Shown: positions 18,779 to 26,664, counted from the first letter of the stretch. The stretch: 64,000 nucleotides of DNA from Streptomyces griseus subsp. griseus (GCF_000720255.1 NZ_JOJE01000036.1:1-64000); one strand, 5' to 3'. Translations and numbers: made by a program. The notes: generated by a model not told the origin, from the letters alone.

Positions 18779-20134
18779 GTGGCCACCTTTCCCCCGTATC
18801 CGACGCACCCCGACGGCCCCGCCGGCGGGGGCACGCTCCGGCACGCGCACTGGTGGCAGCGCAAGTCGGTACGGTACGGGGCGCTGATCACCCTCCTCAC
18901 CCTCTCCGGGCTCGTCATCCTCGCGCTGGTGCGCGAACAGACCGGCACTGAGGGGTTCCTGGTCGGACTCGGGCTCGCGGTGCTGCCGGTGCCGCTGCTC
19001 GTCGCGGCGTTCCGCTGGCTCGACCGGGTGGAACCCGGCCCCTGGCGCAACCTGCTGTTCTCGTTCGCCTGGGGTGCCTGCGCGGCCGCGCTGATAGCGA
19101 TCGTGGCCAACAGTTTCGCGACGAGATGGATAGCCACGGCCACCGCCGATCCGTCCAGTGCCGACACTCTCGGCGCGACCGTCATAGCCCCCGTCGTCGA
19201 GGAGTCGGCCAAGGCCGCCGCCGTCCTGCTGGTCTTCCTGTTCCGGCGGCGGGACTTCACCGGCATCGTCGACGGGGTGGTCATCGCCGGGGTGACCGCG
19301 ACCGGGTTCGCGTTCACCGAGAACATCCTCTACCTGGGCACGGCGTTCGGCACCGACCAGCTCACCGGGGACCGCGGCATCGCCTCCGTGACCGCCGCGA
19401 CGTTCTTCGTGCGCGTCATCATGTCGCCGTTCGCGCACCCCCTGTTCACCGTCATGACCGGCATCGGATTCGGCTTCGCCGCGCTCGCCGGGGAACGCCA
19501 GCACGTCCGGCGGGTGCTGCTGCCGCTGACGGGACTGCTGCTGGCGATGGCCATGCACGCGTTCTGGAACGGCTCGTCGACCTTCGGCGAGTACGGGTTC
19601 CTCGCCGTGTACGGGGCGTTCATGCTGCCCGCGTTCGGTCTGCTGACGTGGCTGGTCGTCTGGACCCGGCAGCGGGAGCTGAGGACCGTACGCGAGGAGC
19701 TGCCCGCGTACGCCGCCGCGGGATGGCTGGCGCCGGCCGAGCCGTTCGCCCTCGGGTCGATGCGGGCACGGCGGCTGGCCCGGGAGTACGCCAGGCGTCA
19801 TTCCGGCAGGCCCGCGGCGCGCGCGGTGGCCCAGTACGAGGCGTACGCGACGTCACTGGCGTTCCTGCGGCGCCGGGGGAACCGTGGGAAGGCGGGCGCT
19901 GACTTCGTCGTGCGGGAGGCGGAGTTGCTGCGGGAGCTGTGGGGGCGCCGGGATGTGGCACGCCCGGCGCTGGACCACGCGGCGCGGGTGGCCGCGCCGC
20001 CGGTGCCGGTGGTGGTGCCGCCCTGGCCGGTTCACGGGGGGTACGGATACGTGCAGGGGTACGCGAACGGCCCCGGGCCGGGGTACGGGTATCCGGCGGC
20101 GCCCTCACCCGCGTACAACCCTTACCGCTCGTAG
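18779..20134 (+). CDS. PrsW-family intramembrane protease-like protein
   Basis: A 451-residue membrane protein with about eight hydrophobic segments in its first 300 residues. It has the conserved PrsW (M82) motifs within membrane segments: VVEESAKAAAV, GFAFTENILYL, FAHPLFTVMTG and MAMHAFWNGS, supplying the Glu and His residues thought to bind the metal. The C-terminal 150 residues are cytoplasmic and end in a Tyr/Gly/Pro-rich tail. In Bacillus, PrsW cleaves the anti-sigma factor RsiW; actinobacterial relatives may have other substrates. No anti-sigma factor gene is adjacent, though the ECF fusion lies 10 kb away. The GTG at 18779 is chosen because of the leaderless promoter; an upstream ATG at 18677 would overlap trmB by 53 bp. 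Confidence 0.82.
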   Translation: MATFPPYPTHPDGPAGGGTLRHAHWWQRKSVRYGALITLLTLSGLVILALVREQTGTEGFLVGLGLAVLPVPLLVAAFRWLDRVEPGPWRNLLFSFAWGACAAALIAIVANSFATRWIATATADPSSADTLGATVIAPVVEESAKAAAVLLVFLFRRRDFTGIVDGVVIAGVTATGFAFTENILYLGTAFGTDQLTGDRGIASVTAATFFVRVIMSPFAHPLFTVMTGIGFGFAALAGERQHVRRVLLPLTGLLLAMAMHAFWNGSSTFGEYGFLAVYGAFMLPAFGLLTWLVVWTRQRELRTVREELPAYAAAGWLAPAEPFALGSMRARRLAREYARRHSGRPAARAVAQYEAYATSLAFLRRRGNRGKAGADFVVREAELLRELWGRRDVARPALDHAARVAAPPVPVVVPPWPVHGGYGYVQGYANGPGPGYGYPAAPSPAYNPYRS

Positions 20135-20203
20135 CGAGCCCGGGTCGCGGGGGTTCGGCACCGCCGGACAACGCCGTCGCGGCTGAACGCCGTGAGTGAC
20201 TGA

Positions 20204-21154
20204 CTAGGCCGAGGCTTCCGTCAGCTTCGCCACTTCCTGCTCCGTCAGCCGCAGTTCCGCCACGCCCAGCAGTGCCGGCAGCTGGTCGACCGTGCGGGCG
20301 GAGGCGATCGGCGCCGCGACGGTCGGCTGGGCGGCGAGCCAGGCGAGGGCGACCGTGGCGATCGGGGCATCGTGGGCCTGGGCGATCTCGTCGAGCGCGG
20401 CGAGGACCTTGACGCCGCGCTCGGACTCGAGGTGCCCCGCTGCCTGGCCGGCACGCGCGCTGTCCACCGTCGTGCCGGGCCGGTACTTGCCGGTGAGGAA
20501 GCCGGAGGCCAGCGCGTAGTACGGGACGGCGGCCAGGCCCGCGCGGGAGGCGACGTCGCTCAGCTCACCCTCGTAGGTGTCGCGCGAGACGAGGTTGTAG
20601 TGCGGCTGGAGGGCGACGTACCGGGCGAGGCCCTCGCGGTCGGAGAACTCCAGGGACTCACGCAGGCGTCCGGCCGAGATGTTGGACGCGGCGATGTGCC
20701 GCACCTTGCCCGCCCGCACCAGCTCGTCGAGGGCGCCGATGATCTCCTCGACCGGCACCTCGGGCTGGTCGAAGTGCGTGTAGTAGAGGTCGATGTAATC
20801 GGTGTTCAGGCGGCGCAGGGAGGCGTCCGCGGCGGCCTTGATGTTGGCCGCGGTCAGGCCCTGGTACTCGGGGTGCTGGCTGACCTTGGTGGCGATGACG
20901 ACGTCGGAGCGGTTGCCGCGGGCCGTGACCCACTTGCCGATGATGGTCTCGGACTCGCCGCCGCTGTTGCCCTCGATCCAGGCGGAGTAGACGTCGGCGG
21001 TGTCGACGAAGTTGCCGCCGGCGGCGGTGTAGGCGTCGAGGACGGCGAAGGAGGTCGCCTCGTCGGCGGTCCAGCCGAAGACGTTGCCGCCGAGGGAGAG
21101 GGGGAAGACCTCGAGGTCGGAGGAGCCGAGCTTGCGCAGAGATGATGAAGTCAT
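20204..21154 (-). CDS. Aldo/keto reductase
   Basis: A 316-residue NADPH-dependent aldo/keto reductase of the (beta/alpha)8 barrel type. The catalytic tetrad can be placed: Asp and Tyr in NFVDTADVYSAW (about 49-60), Lys in VVIATKV (about 85) and His in YYTHFDQ (about 117). The protein has the family's usual length and no signal peptide. Its physiological carbonyl substrate cannot be inferred. The gene is separated by a strong hairpin (21174-21202) from the M23 peptidase gene upstream on the same strand, so it probably has its own promoter in the short gap. Confidence 0.9.
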   Translation of the reverse strand: MTSSSLRKLGSSDLEVFPLSLGGNVFGWTADEATSFAVLDAYTAAGGNFVDTADVYSAWIEGNSGGESETIIGKWVTARGNRSDVVIATKVSQHPEYQGLTAANIKAAADASLRRLNTDYIDLYYTHFDQPEVPVEEIIGALDELVRAGKVRHIAASNISAGRLRESLEFSDREGLARYVALQPHYNLVSRDTYEGELSDVASRAGLAAVPYYALASGFLTGKYRPGTTVDSARAGQAAGHLESERGVKVLAALDEIAQAHDAPIATVALAWLAAQPTVAAPIASARTVDQLPALLGVAELRLTEQEVAKLTEASA

Positions 21155-21173
21155 GCTCTACGTCAACGCGCGA

Positions 21174-21202
21174 ACGGGAGGCACGCATTCCGTGCCTCCC
21201 GT
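21174..21202 (-). terminator. Terminator after the M23 peptidase gene
   Basis: A perfect 12-bp stem (ACGGGAGGCACG pairing with CGTGCCTCCCGT) around a 5-nt loop, 64 bp downstream of the M23 stop codon on the minus strand. There is no long U tract, as is common in Streptomyces. Confidence 0.65.
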
Positions 21203-21265
21203 GAACGCTTCGTGAATCCGGGAGACCTCACCGACTCCCGGAAGTCTGCGGAACCCGACGGGTTC

Positions 21266-22297
21266 TCAGGGGTTGAGCCCCTTGCCGCGCAGCCACGCCA
21301 TCGGGTCGATGCCCGAGCTGCTGCCGCCGGGGTGGACCTCCAGGTGGAGGTGGGCGCCGGTGACGTTGCCGGTGGCGCCGACCCGGCCGATGACGTCGCC
21401 CGTGCCGACCTTCTGGCCGACGCTGACGTTGATGGAGGACTGGTGGCAGAACCACAGCTCCGTACCGTCGTCGAGGGTCATGATCGTGCGGTAGCCGTAC
21501 GAACCGGCCCAGCCCGCCTCGGTGATGGTGCCGCTGTGGATGGCCTTGATGAGCGTGCCGGTGGGCGCGGCGAAGTCGAGGCCGGTGTGGTAGCCGGAGG
21601 ACCAGTACGAGCCGGCCTGACCGAAGGTCGAGGTGATGGTGTACGAGGAGGTCGGCAGCGTGTACTGCTTGGCCAGCTCGGCGAGACGCTCGGCCTCGGC
21701 CTTCCGCTCGGCCTCTTCCTTCGCCTTCTTCTTGGCGGCCTCGGCCTTGGCCTTGGCCTCCTGCTCGGCCTTGTTGGCGGCGTCGGTGGCGGCCTTGGCG
21801 GCCGCGGCCTCGGCGGCGGCCTGGGCCTTGCTCTCGATCTGGCCCTGCTGCGACTCGGCCTGGGCCATGATGCGGCTGCGCAGCGACTCACCGGCGTCGG
21901 TGGCGCTCTGGGTGGTGGTGTCGGTGTCGGCGCCGACGCTGCTGAGGGCGTCCGCGGCGTCCTTGGCGGTGTCCTCGGTGTCGTCCGTCAGCAGCGAGCC
22001 GACGGAGGGCAGGTCGGGTATGGAGATGGAGACCGGCGGCTTGCCGGTGTTGGCGCTGGCGATGCCGCCCGCGCCGACGGCGGCGATGACGCCCACGCCC
22101 AGGACGGTGGAGCTGCGGGCGAGCCCGCCGCGCTGCTTGGCGACGCGGTGCCGGCCACGTACCGGGCGAATGGATTCCGCGGTGGGGTTCCACTCCTCCC
22201 AGGGGCCCTCGTCGGTGCGGTAGTCGCCGTAACCGAAGGTCTCGGTGCTGCGGCGGCTCGGCGCGGGGGCCTCGGGGGCAGGCGGGTTGGACGCCAC
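21266..22297 (-). CDS. M23-family cell-wall endopeptidase (LytM type)
   Basis: A 343-residue secreted or membrane-tethered hydrolase. A polar N-terminus is followed by a hydrophobic segment (about 66-82, VLGVGVIAAVGAGGIASA) that works as signal or anchor. An Ala/Glu/Lys-rich coiled coil follows (about 140-215), then the M23 domain (about 225-340) with zinc-site motifs GYHTGLDFAAP and HLHLEVHPGG. It should cut peptide cross-links of peptidoglycan during growth, germination or sporulation. The GTG start at 22297 has AGGAG 9 nt before it. The leader contains a ydaO-type c-di-AMP riboswitch, which puts this hydrolase under second-messenger control like other Streptomyces cell-wall hydrolases. Confidence 0.9.
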   Translation of the reverse strand: MASNPPAPEAPAPSRRSTETFGYGDYRTDEGPWEEWNPTAESIRPVRGRHRVAKQRGGLARSSTVLGVGVIAAVGAGGIASANTGKPPVSISIPDLPSVGSLLTDDTEDTAKDAADALSSVGADTDTTTQSATDAGESLRSRIMAQAESQQGQIESKAQAAAEAAAAKAATDAANKAEQEAKAKAEAAKKKAKEEAERKAEAERLAELAKQYTLPTSSYTITSTFGQAGSYWSSGYHTGLDFAAPTGTLIKAIHSGTITEAGWAGSYGYRTIMTLDDGTELWFCHQSSINVSVGQKVGTGDVIGRVGATGNVTGAHLHLEVHPGGSSSGIDPMAWLRGKGLNP

Positions 22298-22321
22298 GAA
22301 GGCGTACTCCTTTCCTTCCGT

Positions 22322-22465
22322 GACGCCTACCGGGTTAGCTGACGGGTTCGGAGCGGGAAGGTCTCCTACGCGCGTATACCGGCCGTGAGTTCACGGCGGC
22401 ATCCACGTGATTCACCCCAAGGTGGTGGTTCCCCGGTTCCCTTGCGGGATTCGGCGCGTGAGCAC
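22322..22465 (-). promoter_or_regulatory. ydaO/yuaA-type c-di-AMP riboswitch in the M23 peptidase leader
   Basis: Read on the minus strand, the leader has the conserved blocks of the actinobacterial ydaO element: CCGAATCCCGCAAGGGAACC with GGGGAACCACC near the 5' end, CTTGGGGTGAATC, then GAGACCTTCCCGC, GAACCCGTCAGCTAACCC and GGTAGGCGTCAC near the 3' end. It ends about 10 nt before the AGGAG site. From the family, c-di-AMP binding lowers expression of the downstream hydrolase. Boundaries are approximate because no covariance search was run. Confidence 0.82.
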
Positions 22466-22563
22466 GGAGCCGCCTCTTGTGACGGCTGGGACGACCGCGC
22501 TGCGTTATCGAACGTTAATAGACAGTGGGTCAGGTTTCCAAGCTGTTCCGCTTGATCATTAAC

Positions 22564-22602
22564 ATTTTCGCCGGGGACTTACGGGCCATGACCGGCGAAA
22601 AT
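22564..22602. promoter_or_regulatory. Inverted repeat upstream of the riboswitch
   Basis: ATTTTCGCCGG at 22564-22574 and its exact complement CCGGCGAAAAT at 22592-22602 are separated by 17 bp. The region is A+T-rich for this genome and lies about 100 bp upstream of the riboswitch. It may be an operator for the hydrolase gene or a weak terminator. Apart from it I see nothing definite between 22470 and 22725. Confidence 0.4.
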
Positions 22603-22728
22603 CGGGCGAGTTGACCGAGTGGCGGGGTCGACAGAATGCCTGACGGTGCGTCAGTTGTTATGCGGAGCGACATGGTTCACTTACGTGGCGTGACCGAATG
22701 TGAAGGTCGCGGAAAGGCCCGGGCAGCT

Positions 22729-22770
22729 TGAAAAACACCGAAGGCCGGGACTCCTGAGAGTCCCGGCCTT
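22729..22770 (-). terminator. Terminator of the initiator tRNA gene
   Basis: A 13-bp stem (AAGGCCGGGACTC with its complement, 22741-22770) around a 4-nt loop, followed on the minus strand by CGGTG and five Us (22731-22735). Confidence 0.85.
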
Positions 22771-22780
22771 CGGCCTTCAG

Positions 22781-22854
22781 TAGCGGGGACAGGATTTGAA
22801 CCTGCGACCTCTGGGTTATGAGCCCAGCGAGCTACCGAGCTGCTCCACCCCGCG
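22781..22854 (-). tRNA. tRNA-fMet (CAT), initiator
   Basis: 74 nt without CCA. Anticodon loop CTCATAA gives CAT, the anticodon stem has three consecutive G-C pairs (GGG/CCC), and position 1 (C) cannot pair with position 72 (U). These are the hallmarks of an initiator tRNA. T-loop sequence TTCAAAT. Confidence 0.93.
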
Positions 22855-22973
22855 TCGTTGATTCAAGTGTACGGCATCCGCGGGGTGCGAAGCGCCAGGG
22901 TTTTACGGAGGGGGCGGAGTGAGGCGGAGCGGCGGGTTTTCCGGGGCCGGTCAGTCGACTCCTCTTGGGCCGG

Positions 22974-24188
22974 TCAGTCGAGCAGGTGGCGGTTGGGGGC
23001 CTTGGCCCGCTCCGCGTACTCCGGCAGTACGACGACCTCCGCGCCGCCCGCCAGCAGCACGCCCGTACCGTCGGCTCCCTGGACGAACGTGTCGGGCTCG
23101 CGCCAGGCCGTGACCACCCGCCCCACCCCCGCGTCGAGGATCAACCGGGCGCAGGGGGCGGGCCGGGAGGCGCGGCGGGCGCAGGGTTCGAGGCTGCTGT
23201 AGACGGTGGCCGACGCGAGCCTGGGGTCGGCCGGGCCGATCTTCGCCAGGGCCGCCTCCTCGGCGTGCACCACGGAGTCGCCGCCCTCCCGGGAGTGCCC
23301 GCGCGCCAACTCGGTCCCGTCGGCCGCCACCACGACCGCGCCCACACTGAACGCGGTCTCCGACGGCGGGCACCGCTCCGCGAGTTCACAGGCGAGGGCG
23401 AGCCAGTGCCGGTCGGCCGGGGAGGCCGCGCCGCCACGACCGGGCGCCGTCGGCTGGTAGCGCATCAGTACGACGTCCTCGATGCGCCGCGTCTCCACGA
23501 GCCGGAGCCGGCCGCCCTGGTAGGCGCCCGGACCGAAGAGGCGGGGGGCGTGGGGATCGCCCACGAAGAGGGGGGCGAGGACGAGCTGGAGTTCGTCGGC
23601 CAGTTCCTGCTGGAGGAGCTGGGTGTGGACGGTCCCGCCGCCCTCGACCATGAGCCGGCGTACACCGCGTACGTCGTGGAGGTGCTCCAGGAGTGCGCGC
23701 CAGTCGAGTTCGGCACCCAGCGCCACGACGTCGACACCGGTCCCGGCGTCGGCGTCGGCGTCGGCGTCGGAAGCGAGGTCGGCGCCGGAAGCGGGATGGG
23801 CACCGGAAGCGGGATGGGCACCGATGCCGGCCCGCCGGGCCCGATCGGCGCCCTTGTCCGTCGTGTAGAGGACCTTCTCCCCGCCCGTGTGCCAGAACTG
23901 TGCCGCCGGGTCCAGCTCGCCTGAGCCGCTGACCGTGACCTTCAGCGGGAACTCGGGCTTTCCGGCGGCGACCCGGGCCGCGCGCCGCTCGGGCGAGTTG
24001 ACCAGCAGCCGCGGGTTGTCGGTGCGGATCGTGCCGGCGCCGATCAGGATGGCGTCGACGGAGGCCCGTACCTCGTCGACCCGGTCGAAGTCGGCCGGGC
24101 TGGAGAGCAGCAGCCGCTCGGGGCCGGTGTCGTCCAGGTAGCCGTCGAGGGAGACCGCGGCGGACAGCAGGACGTAAGGGAGAGGCAT
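22974..24188 (-). CDS. RibD-like protein with reversed domains: reductase first, deaminase second
   Basis: A 404-residue protein. The N-terminal part (about 1-240) is a RibD_C/DHFR-like reductase (AAVSLDGYLDD, ILIGAGTIRTDNPRLL). The C-terminal part (about 250-370) is a zinc CMP/dCMP-type deaminase with the ligands HAE and SLEPCARRASRPAPC. Standard RibD has the deaminase first, so the order is swapped. A low-complexity Ala/Asp/Gly insert (about 120-155, tandem ASGAHP-like and DADADA) sits inside the reductase part. The likely reactions are deamination and reduction of the pyrimidine made by GTP cyclohydrolase II. It is divergent from a MarR gene whose operators also precede a GTP cyclohydrolase II gene, so it belongs to an inducible second riboflavin-type or pyrimidine-derived pathway. 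Confidence 0.82.
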   Translation of the reverse strand: MPLPYVLLSAAVSLDGYLDDTGPERLLLSSPADFDRVDEVRASVDAILIGAGTIRTDNPRLLVNSPERRAARVAAGKPEFPLKVTVSGSGELDPAAQFWHTGGEKVLYTTDKGADRARRAGIGAHPASGAHPASGADLASDADADADAGTGVDVVALGAELDWRALLEHLHDVRGVRRLMVEGGGTVHTQLLQQELADELQLVLAPLFVGDPHAPRLFGPGAYQGGRLRLVETRRIEDVVLMRYQPTAPGRGGAASPADRHWLALACELAERCPPSETAFSVGAVVVAADGTELARGHSREGGDSVVHAEEAALAKIGPADPRLASATVYSSLEPCARRASRPAPCARLILDAGVGRVVTAWREPDTFVQGADGTGVLLAGGAEVVVLPEYAERAKAPNRHLLD

Positions 24189-24240
24189 CTACGCACTCCA
24201 TCGTGGGACGGGAGCATCCGGGTCTTGGGGCCTTGGGGTC

Positions 24241-24269
24241 TTGGTTCAAGTTTGAAACAAACTTACACT
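24241..24269 (+). promoter_or_regulatory. Promoter and operator O1 of the MarR gene
   Basis: TTGGTT at 24241-24246, a 17-nt spacer and TACACT at 24264-24269. The ATG of the regulator follows 6 nt later, so the mRNA is leaderless. The 18-bp site TGGTTCAAGTTTGAAACA (24242-24259) covers the -35 and spacer and matches two sites before the GTP cyclohydrolase II gene. The regulator should repress itself and the divergent ribD-like gene from here. Confidence 0.72.
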
Positions 24270-24275
24270 GGTCGC

Positions 24276-24800
24276 ATGACGACCCGCTGGCTCACCCCCG
24301 AGGAGCAGCGCGCCTGGCGCGCGTACATCGCCGCCACCATGCTCCTGGAGGACGCGCTCGACCGGCAGCTCCAGCAGGAGGCCGGGATGCCGCACATCTA
24401 CTACTCCATCCTGGCCACCCTGTCCGAGACACCGGAACACCGACTGCGCATGACCGATCTCGCCGAGCAGCTGAAGATCACCCGCAGTCGGCTGACGTAC
24501 GCGGTGGCACGACTGGAGAAGGACGGTCTGCTACGGCGCGAGGGATGCACCTCGGACCGCCGCGGCAGCCTCGCGGCGCTGACCGACGACGGGCTCGCGG
24601 TGCTGGAGCGGGCGGCACCGGGGCACGTGGAGACCGTACGCGCCCACATCTTCGATCACCTCAGCCCCGAGCAGGTGACACAGCTGGAGGAGATCTTCAC
24701 GGGGATCACGAAGGGACTCATGGGGGACGGGCCGGGGGACGGCCAGGGGGACCTGCCGTGGCTGCGGCGCTCGTCCACAGGGTGTGCGGGAACGGGATGA
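24276..24800 (+). CDS. MarR-family regulator of a local ribD/ribA-like module
   Basis: A 174-residue MarR protein. The winged helix (about 55-115) includes MTDLAEQLKITRSRLTYAV and the wing CTSDRRGSLAALTDDG. N- and C-terminal helices form the dimer interface. The ATG at 24276 is used because the -10 hexamer ends 6 nt before it, making a leaderless mRNA; further upstream codons would read through the operator. Three copies of one 18-bp near-palindrome lie in its own promoter and before the GTP cyclohydrolase II gene, defining a small regulon of the ribD-like gene, the regulator and the cyclohydrolase gene. The inducer is unknown; a flavin, pterin or pathway intermediate would be logical, but nothing in the sequence shows it. 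Confidence 0.85.
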   Translation: MTTRWLTPEEQRAWRAYIAATMLLEDALDRQLQQEAGMPHIYYSILATLSETPEHRLRMTDLAEQLKITRSRLTYAVARLEKDGLLRREGCTSDRRGSLAALTDDGLAVLERAAPGHVETVRAHIFDHLSPEQVTQLEEIFTGITKGLMGDGPGDGQGDLPWLRRSSTGCAGTG

Positions 24801-24861
24801 CCCGGCCGGAGAGCGACGTTGGGCCTGATGCGTGACACATGAGGCGCGCGCCACAAACGTG

Positions 24862-24923
24862 TTGCTTCAAGTTTCAAGCAGGAGTAGGGTCCCGATCCGA
24901 GGATGTGCTTCAAATCTGAAGCA
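24862..24923 (+). promoter_or_regulatory. Promoter with operators O2 and O3 before the GTP cyclohydrolase II gene
   Basis: TTGCTT at 24862-24867, a 17-nt spacer and TAGGGT at 24885-24890 form the promoter. Operator O2, TGCTTCAAGTTTCAAGCA (24863-24880), overlaps the -35 and spacer. Operator O3, TGCTTCAAATCTGAAGCA (24906-24923, a perfect 7-4-7 inverted repeat), lies just after the expected transcription start. Both match the site in the MarR promoter, so strong repression by that MarR protein is expected. Confidence 0.72.
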
Positions 24924-24966
24924 GGCCCTTGGACCGATCAGCGATGGACCCGACCCGGAGGCCCGC

Positions 24967-25620
24967 ATGCCCGCTTTCCCCGCCGCCACCACGCGCTCCC
25001 GCGTCCGGGTACCGCTGCGCTTCCACGACGGCTACGGCGTCGACGCCGAACTGGTCACCTTCCACGGTCTGACCGACGGCCAGGAACACGTCGCGGTCGT
25101 CCTCGGCGACCCGGGCGCCGTCCCGCTGGTCCGCCTGCACTCCGAGTGCCTGACCGGCGACGTCTTCGGCTCCGCCCGCTGCGACTGCGGCCCGCAGCTG
25201 CGCGAGGCGGTCGAGCGGATCGCGGAGCGCGGCGGCGTTCTGCTCTACCTCCGCCAGGAGGGCCGCGGCATCGGCCTCTACAACAAGCTCGACGCGTACG
25301 CCCTCCAGGACCAGGGCCTCGACACCTACGCGGCCAACGCCGCCCTCGGCCTGCCCGAGGACGCCCGCGACTACACGGCGGCGGCCCAGATGCTGGACGC
25401 CCTGGGCATCACCGGCCTGGACCTCCTCTCCAACAACCCCGACAAGGCCGACCAGTTGCGCACCCTCGGCGTCGAGGTCCGCGACCGCGTCCCCACCGGC
25501 GTCTTCGCCACCCCGGACAACGTCCGCTACCTCCGCGCGAAGGTCCTCCAGACCCAGCACACGCTGCCGCTGACGGAGCTGCGGGAGACGGCGCCGCTGA
25601 CGGAACTGAGCGTGGGCTGA
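24967..25620 (+). CDS. ribA: GTP cyclohydrolase II (RibA type)
   Basis: A 217-residue enzyme opening GTP to 2,5-diamino-6-ribosylamino-pyrimidinone phosphate, the first step of riboflavin synthesis and of several flavin- or pyrimidine-derived natural products. Zinc ligands lie in HSECLTGDVFGSARCDC (about 59-75) and the active-site loop is RQEGRGIGL (about 96-104). LLSNNPDK replaces the common LLTNNPxK. It lacks the RibB half found in bifunctional RibBA, so it is a stand-alone cyclohydrolase. GGAGG lies 5 nt before the ATG at 24967. Its promoter carries two operators shared with the neighbouring MarR gene, so it is regulated rather than housekeeping. Formation of a formylated product, as in some Streptomyces paralogues, cannot be excluded from sequence. 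Confidence 0.88.
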   Translation: MPAFPAATTRSRVRVPLRFHDGYGVDAELVTFHGLTDGQEHVAVVLGDPGAVPLVRLHSECLTGDVFGSARCDCGPQLREAVERIAERGGVLLYLRQEGRGIGLYNKLDAYALQDQGLDTYAANAALGLPEDARDYTAAAQMLDALGITGLDLLSNNPDKADQLRTLGVEVRDRVPTGVFATPDNVRYLRAKVLQTQHTLPLTELRETAPLTELSVG

Positions 25621-25661
25621 GGCTGGTCGAGCCTTCCGGCACGAACGTTGTCAGGTGCCGT

Positions 25662-26447
25662 CTACGAACGGTTGGTAGCGCCCCCGCGACCGTCCTCCTC
25701 CTCGAGGGCCATGTAGAGGCGGGTGCCTCCCGGGCGGAAGCCGACGCGTTCGTAGACCTGCCGGGAACCCTCACCCGAGTACTCGAGCCACACCGAGTCC
25801 GCCTGCTGGGCGAACATGGCCTCGGCCAGTGCCGCGGTGACCGAGCCGGCGACGCCTCGGCCGCGGCAGGCGGGGCGGGTGCCGACGCCGGCCAGTTCCG
25901 AGGTGCCGACGGCGGGCGCGGAGCAGGTTCCCGCACCCGCGCAGCCCCCCTCGGGGTCCCGCACGAACCGCACGGCTCCGCCGTTGTCCTGGGTACGGCG
26001 CAGCCGGGCGGCCCCTTCCCGCGACGCGGCGAACGCGCTGTCGAAGGCCTCGGACAGGGCGGCGCCGATGGACTCGTAGTCCGCGTCCGTGCGCGGAATG
26101 GCGACCGGGAGCGCGGTCGGCGACGGCGGGGTGAGGGTGTCCGGCGTGCAGACCAGATAGGCGTGCTGCGCCTCGGTGGTGAACCCCGCTGCCCGCAGGG
26201 CCGGTTCCACGTGGGGTGCGGCGTCCGGCGCGAACTCCAGCCGGGGCTTGAGTCCGCGCTCGCGGAACGCCTCGATCAGGGCCGCGACGTCGCGGCCGCT
26301 CGGGCGGGCGCCGGGCAGCGGAGTCGCGTAGTTGAGGTAGGGGCTGCTGCTGGAGGGGTCGAACCCCAGGACGAAGGCGGTGATGTCGACCGCCTCGGGA
26401 CGGCGACGGAGGTTGCTGACGGCGAAGTTCTGGACGTCGATGCGCAC
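25662..26447 (-). CDS. GNAT-family N-acetyltransferase
   Basis: A 261-residue protein whose C-terminal half has the GNAT acetyl-CoA site, ELAGVGTRPACRGRGVAGSV (about 186-205, with the R/Q-x-x-G-x-G/A pattern), followed by YERVGF (about 236), typical of motif B. The N-terminal half (about 1-110) is diverged and may be a degenerate second GNAT domain that binds substrate. It contains an unusual Cys-containing insert GGCAGAGTCS (about 170). It may acetylate a small amine or peptide; nothing nearby names the substrate. It converges with the GTP cyclohydrolase II gene, 41 bp away, and shows no operator of the MarR type. Confidence 0.78.
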   Translation of the reverse strand: MRIDVQNFAVSNLRRRPEAVDITAFVLGFDPSSSSPYLNYATPLPGARPSGRDVAALIEAFRERGLKPRLEFAPDAAPHVEPALRAAGFTTEAQHAYLVCTPDTLTPPSPTALPVAIPRTDADYESIGAALSEAFDSAFAASREGAARLRRTQDNGGAVRFVRDPEGGCAGAGTCSAPAVGTSELAGVGTRPACRGRGVAGSVTAALAEAMFAQQADSVWLEYSGEGSRQVYERVGFRPGGTRLYMALEEEDGRGGATNRS

Positions 26448-26664
26448 GGTGAAACGGCCTCACGTTGAAGTGGTGGATGCGTGGCGGTGTGCGGGACACC
26501 GCGCCATCGGGCCGCCGTGAGGAGAGCGGAGCGGAACCGAGCGGACAGGAAGATCCGGTCAGTACCGACGGCGGCCGCTGGGGGACGCCGCAATCATTGG
26601 CTTCAGTCCTTCACCGTGAGAGAGGTGAGCGCGCACAGCACTCGGCGGCAGCTTATCCGCTCGG

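Noticed and set aside
16699..19326. 875-codon minus-strand frame across lhgO, trmB and the PrsW gene
   Set aside because: It covers three genes with clear motifs on the other strand and has none itself.
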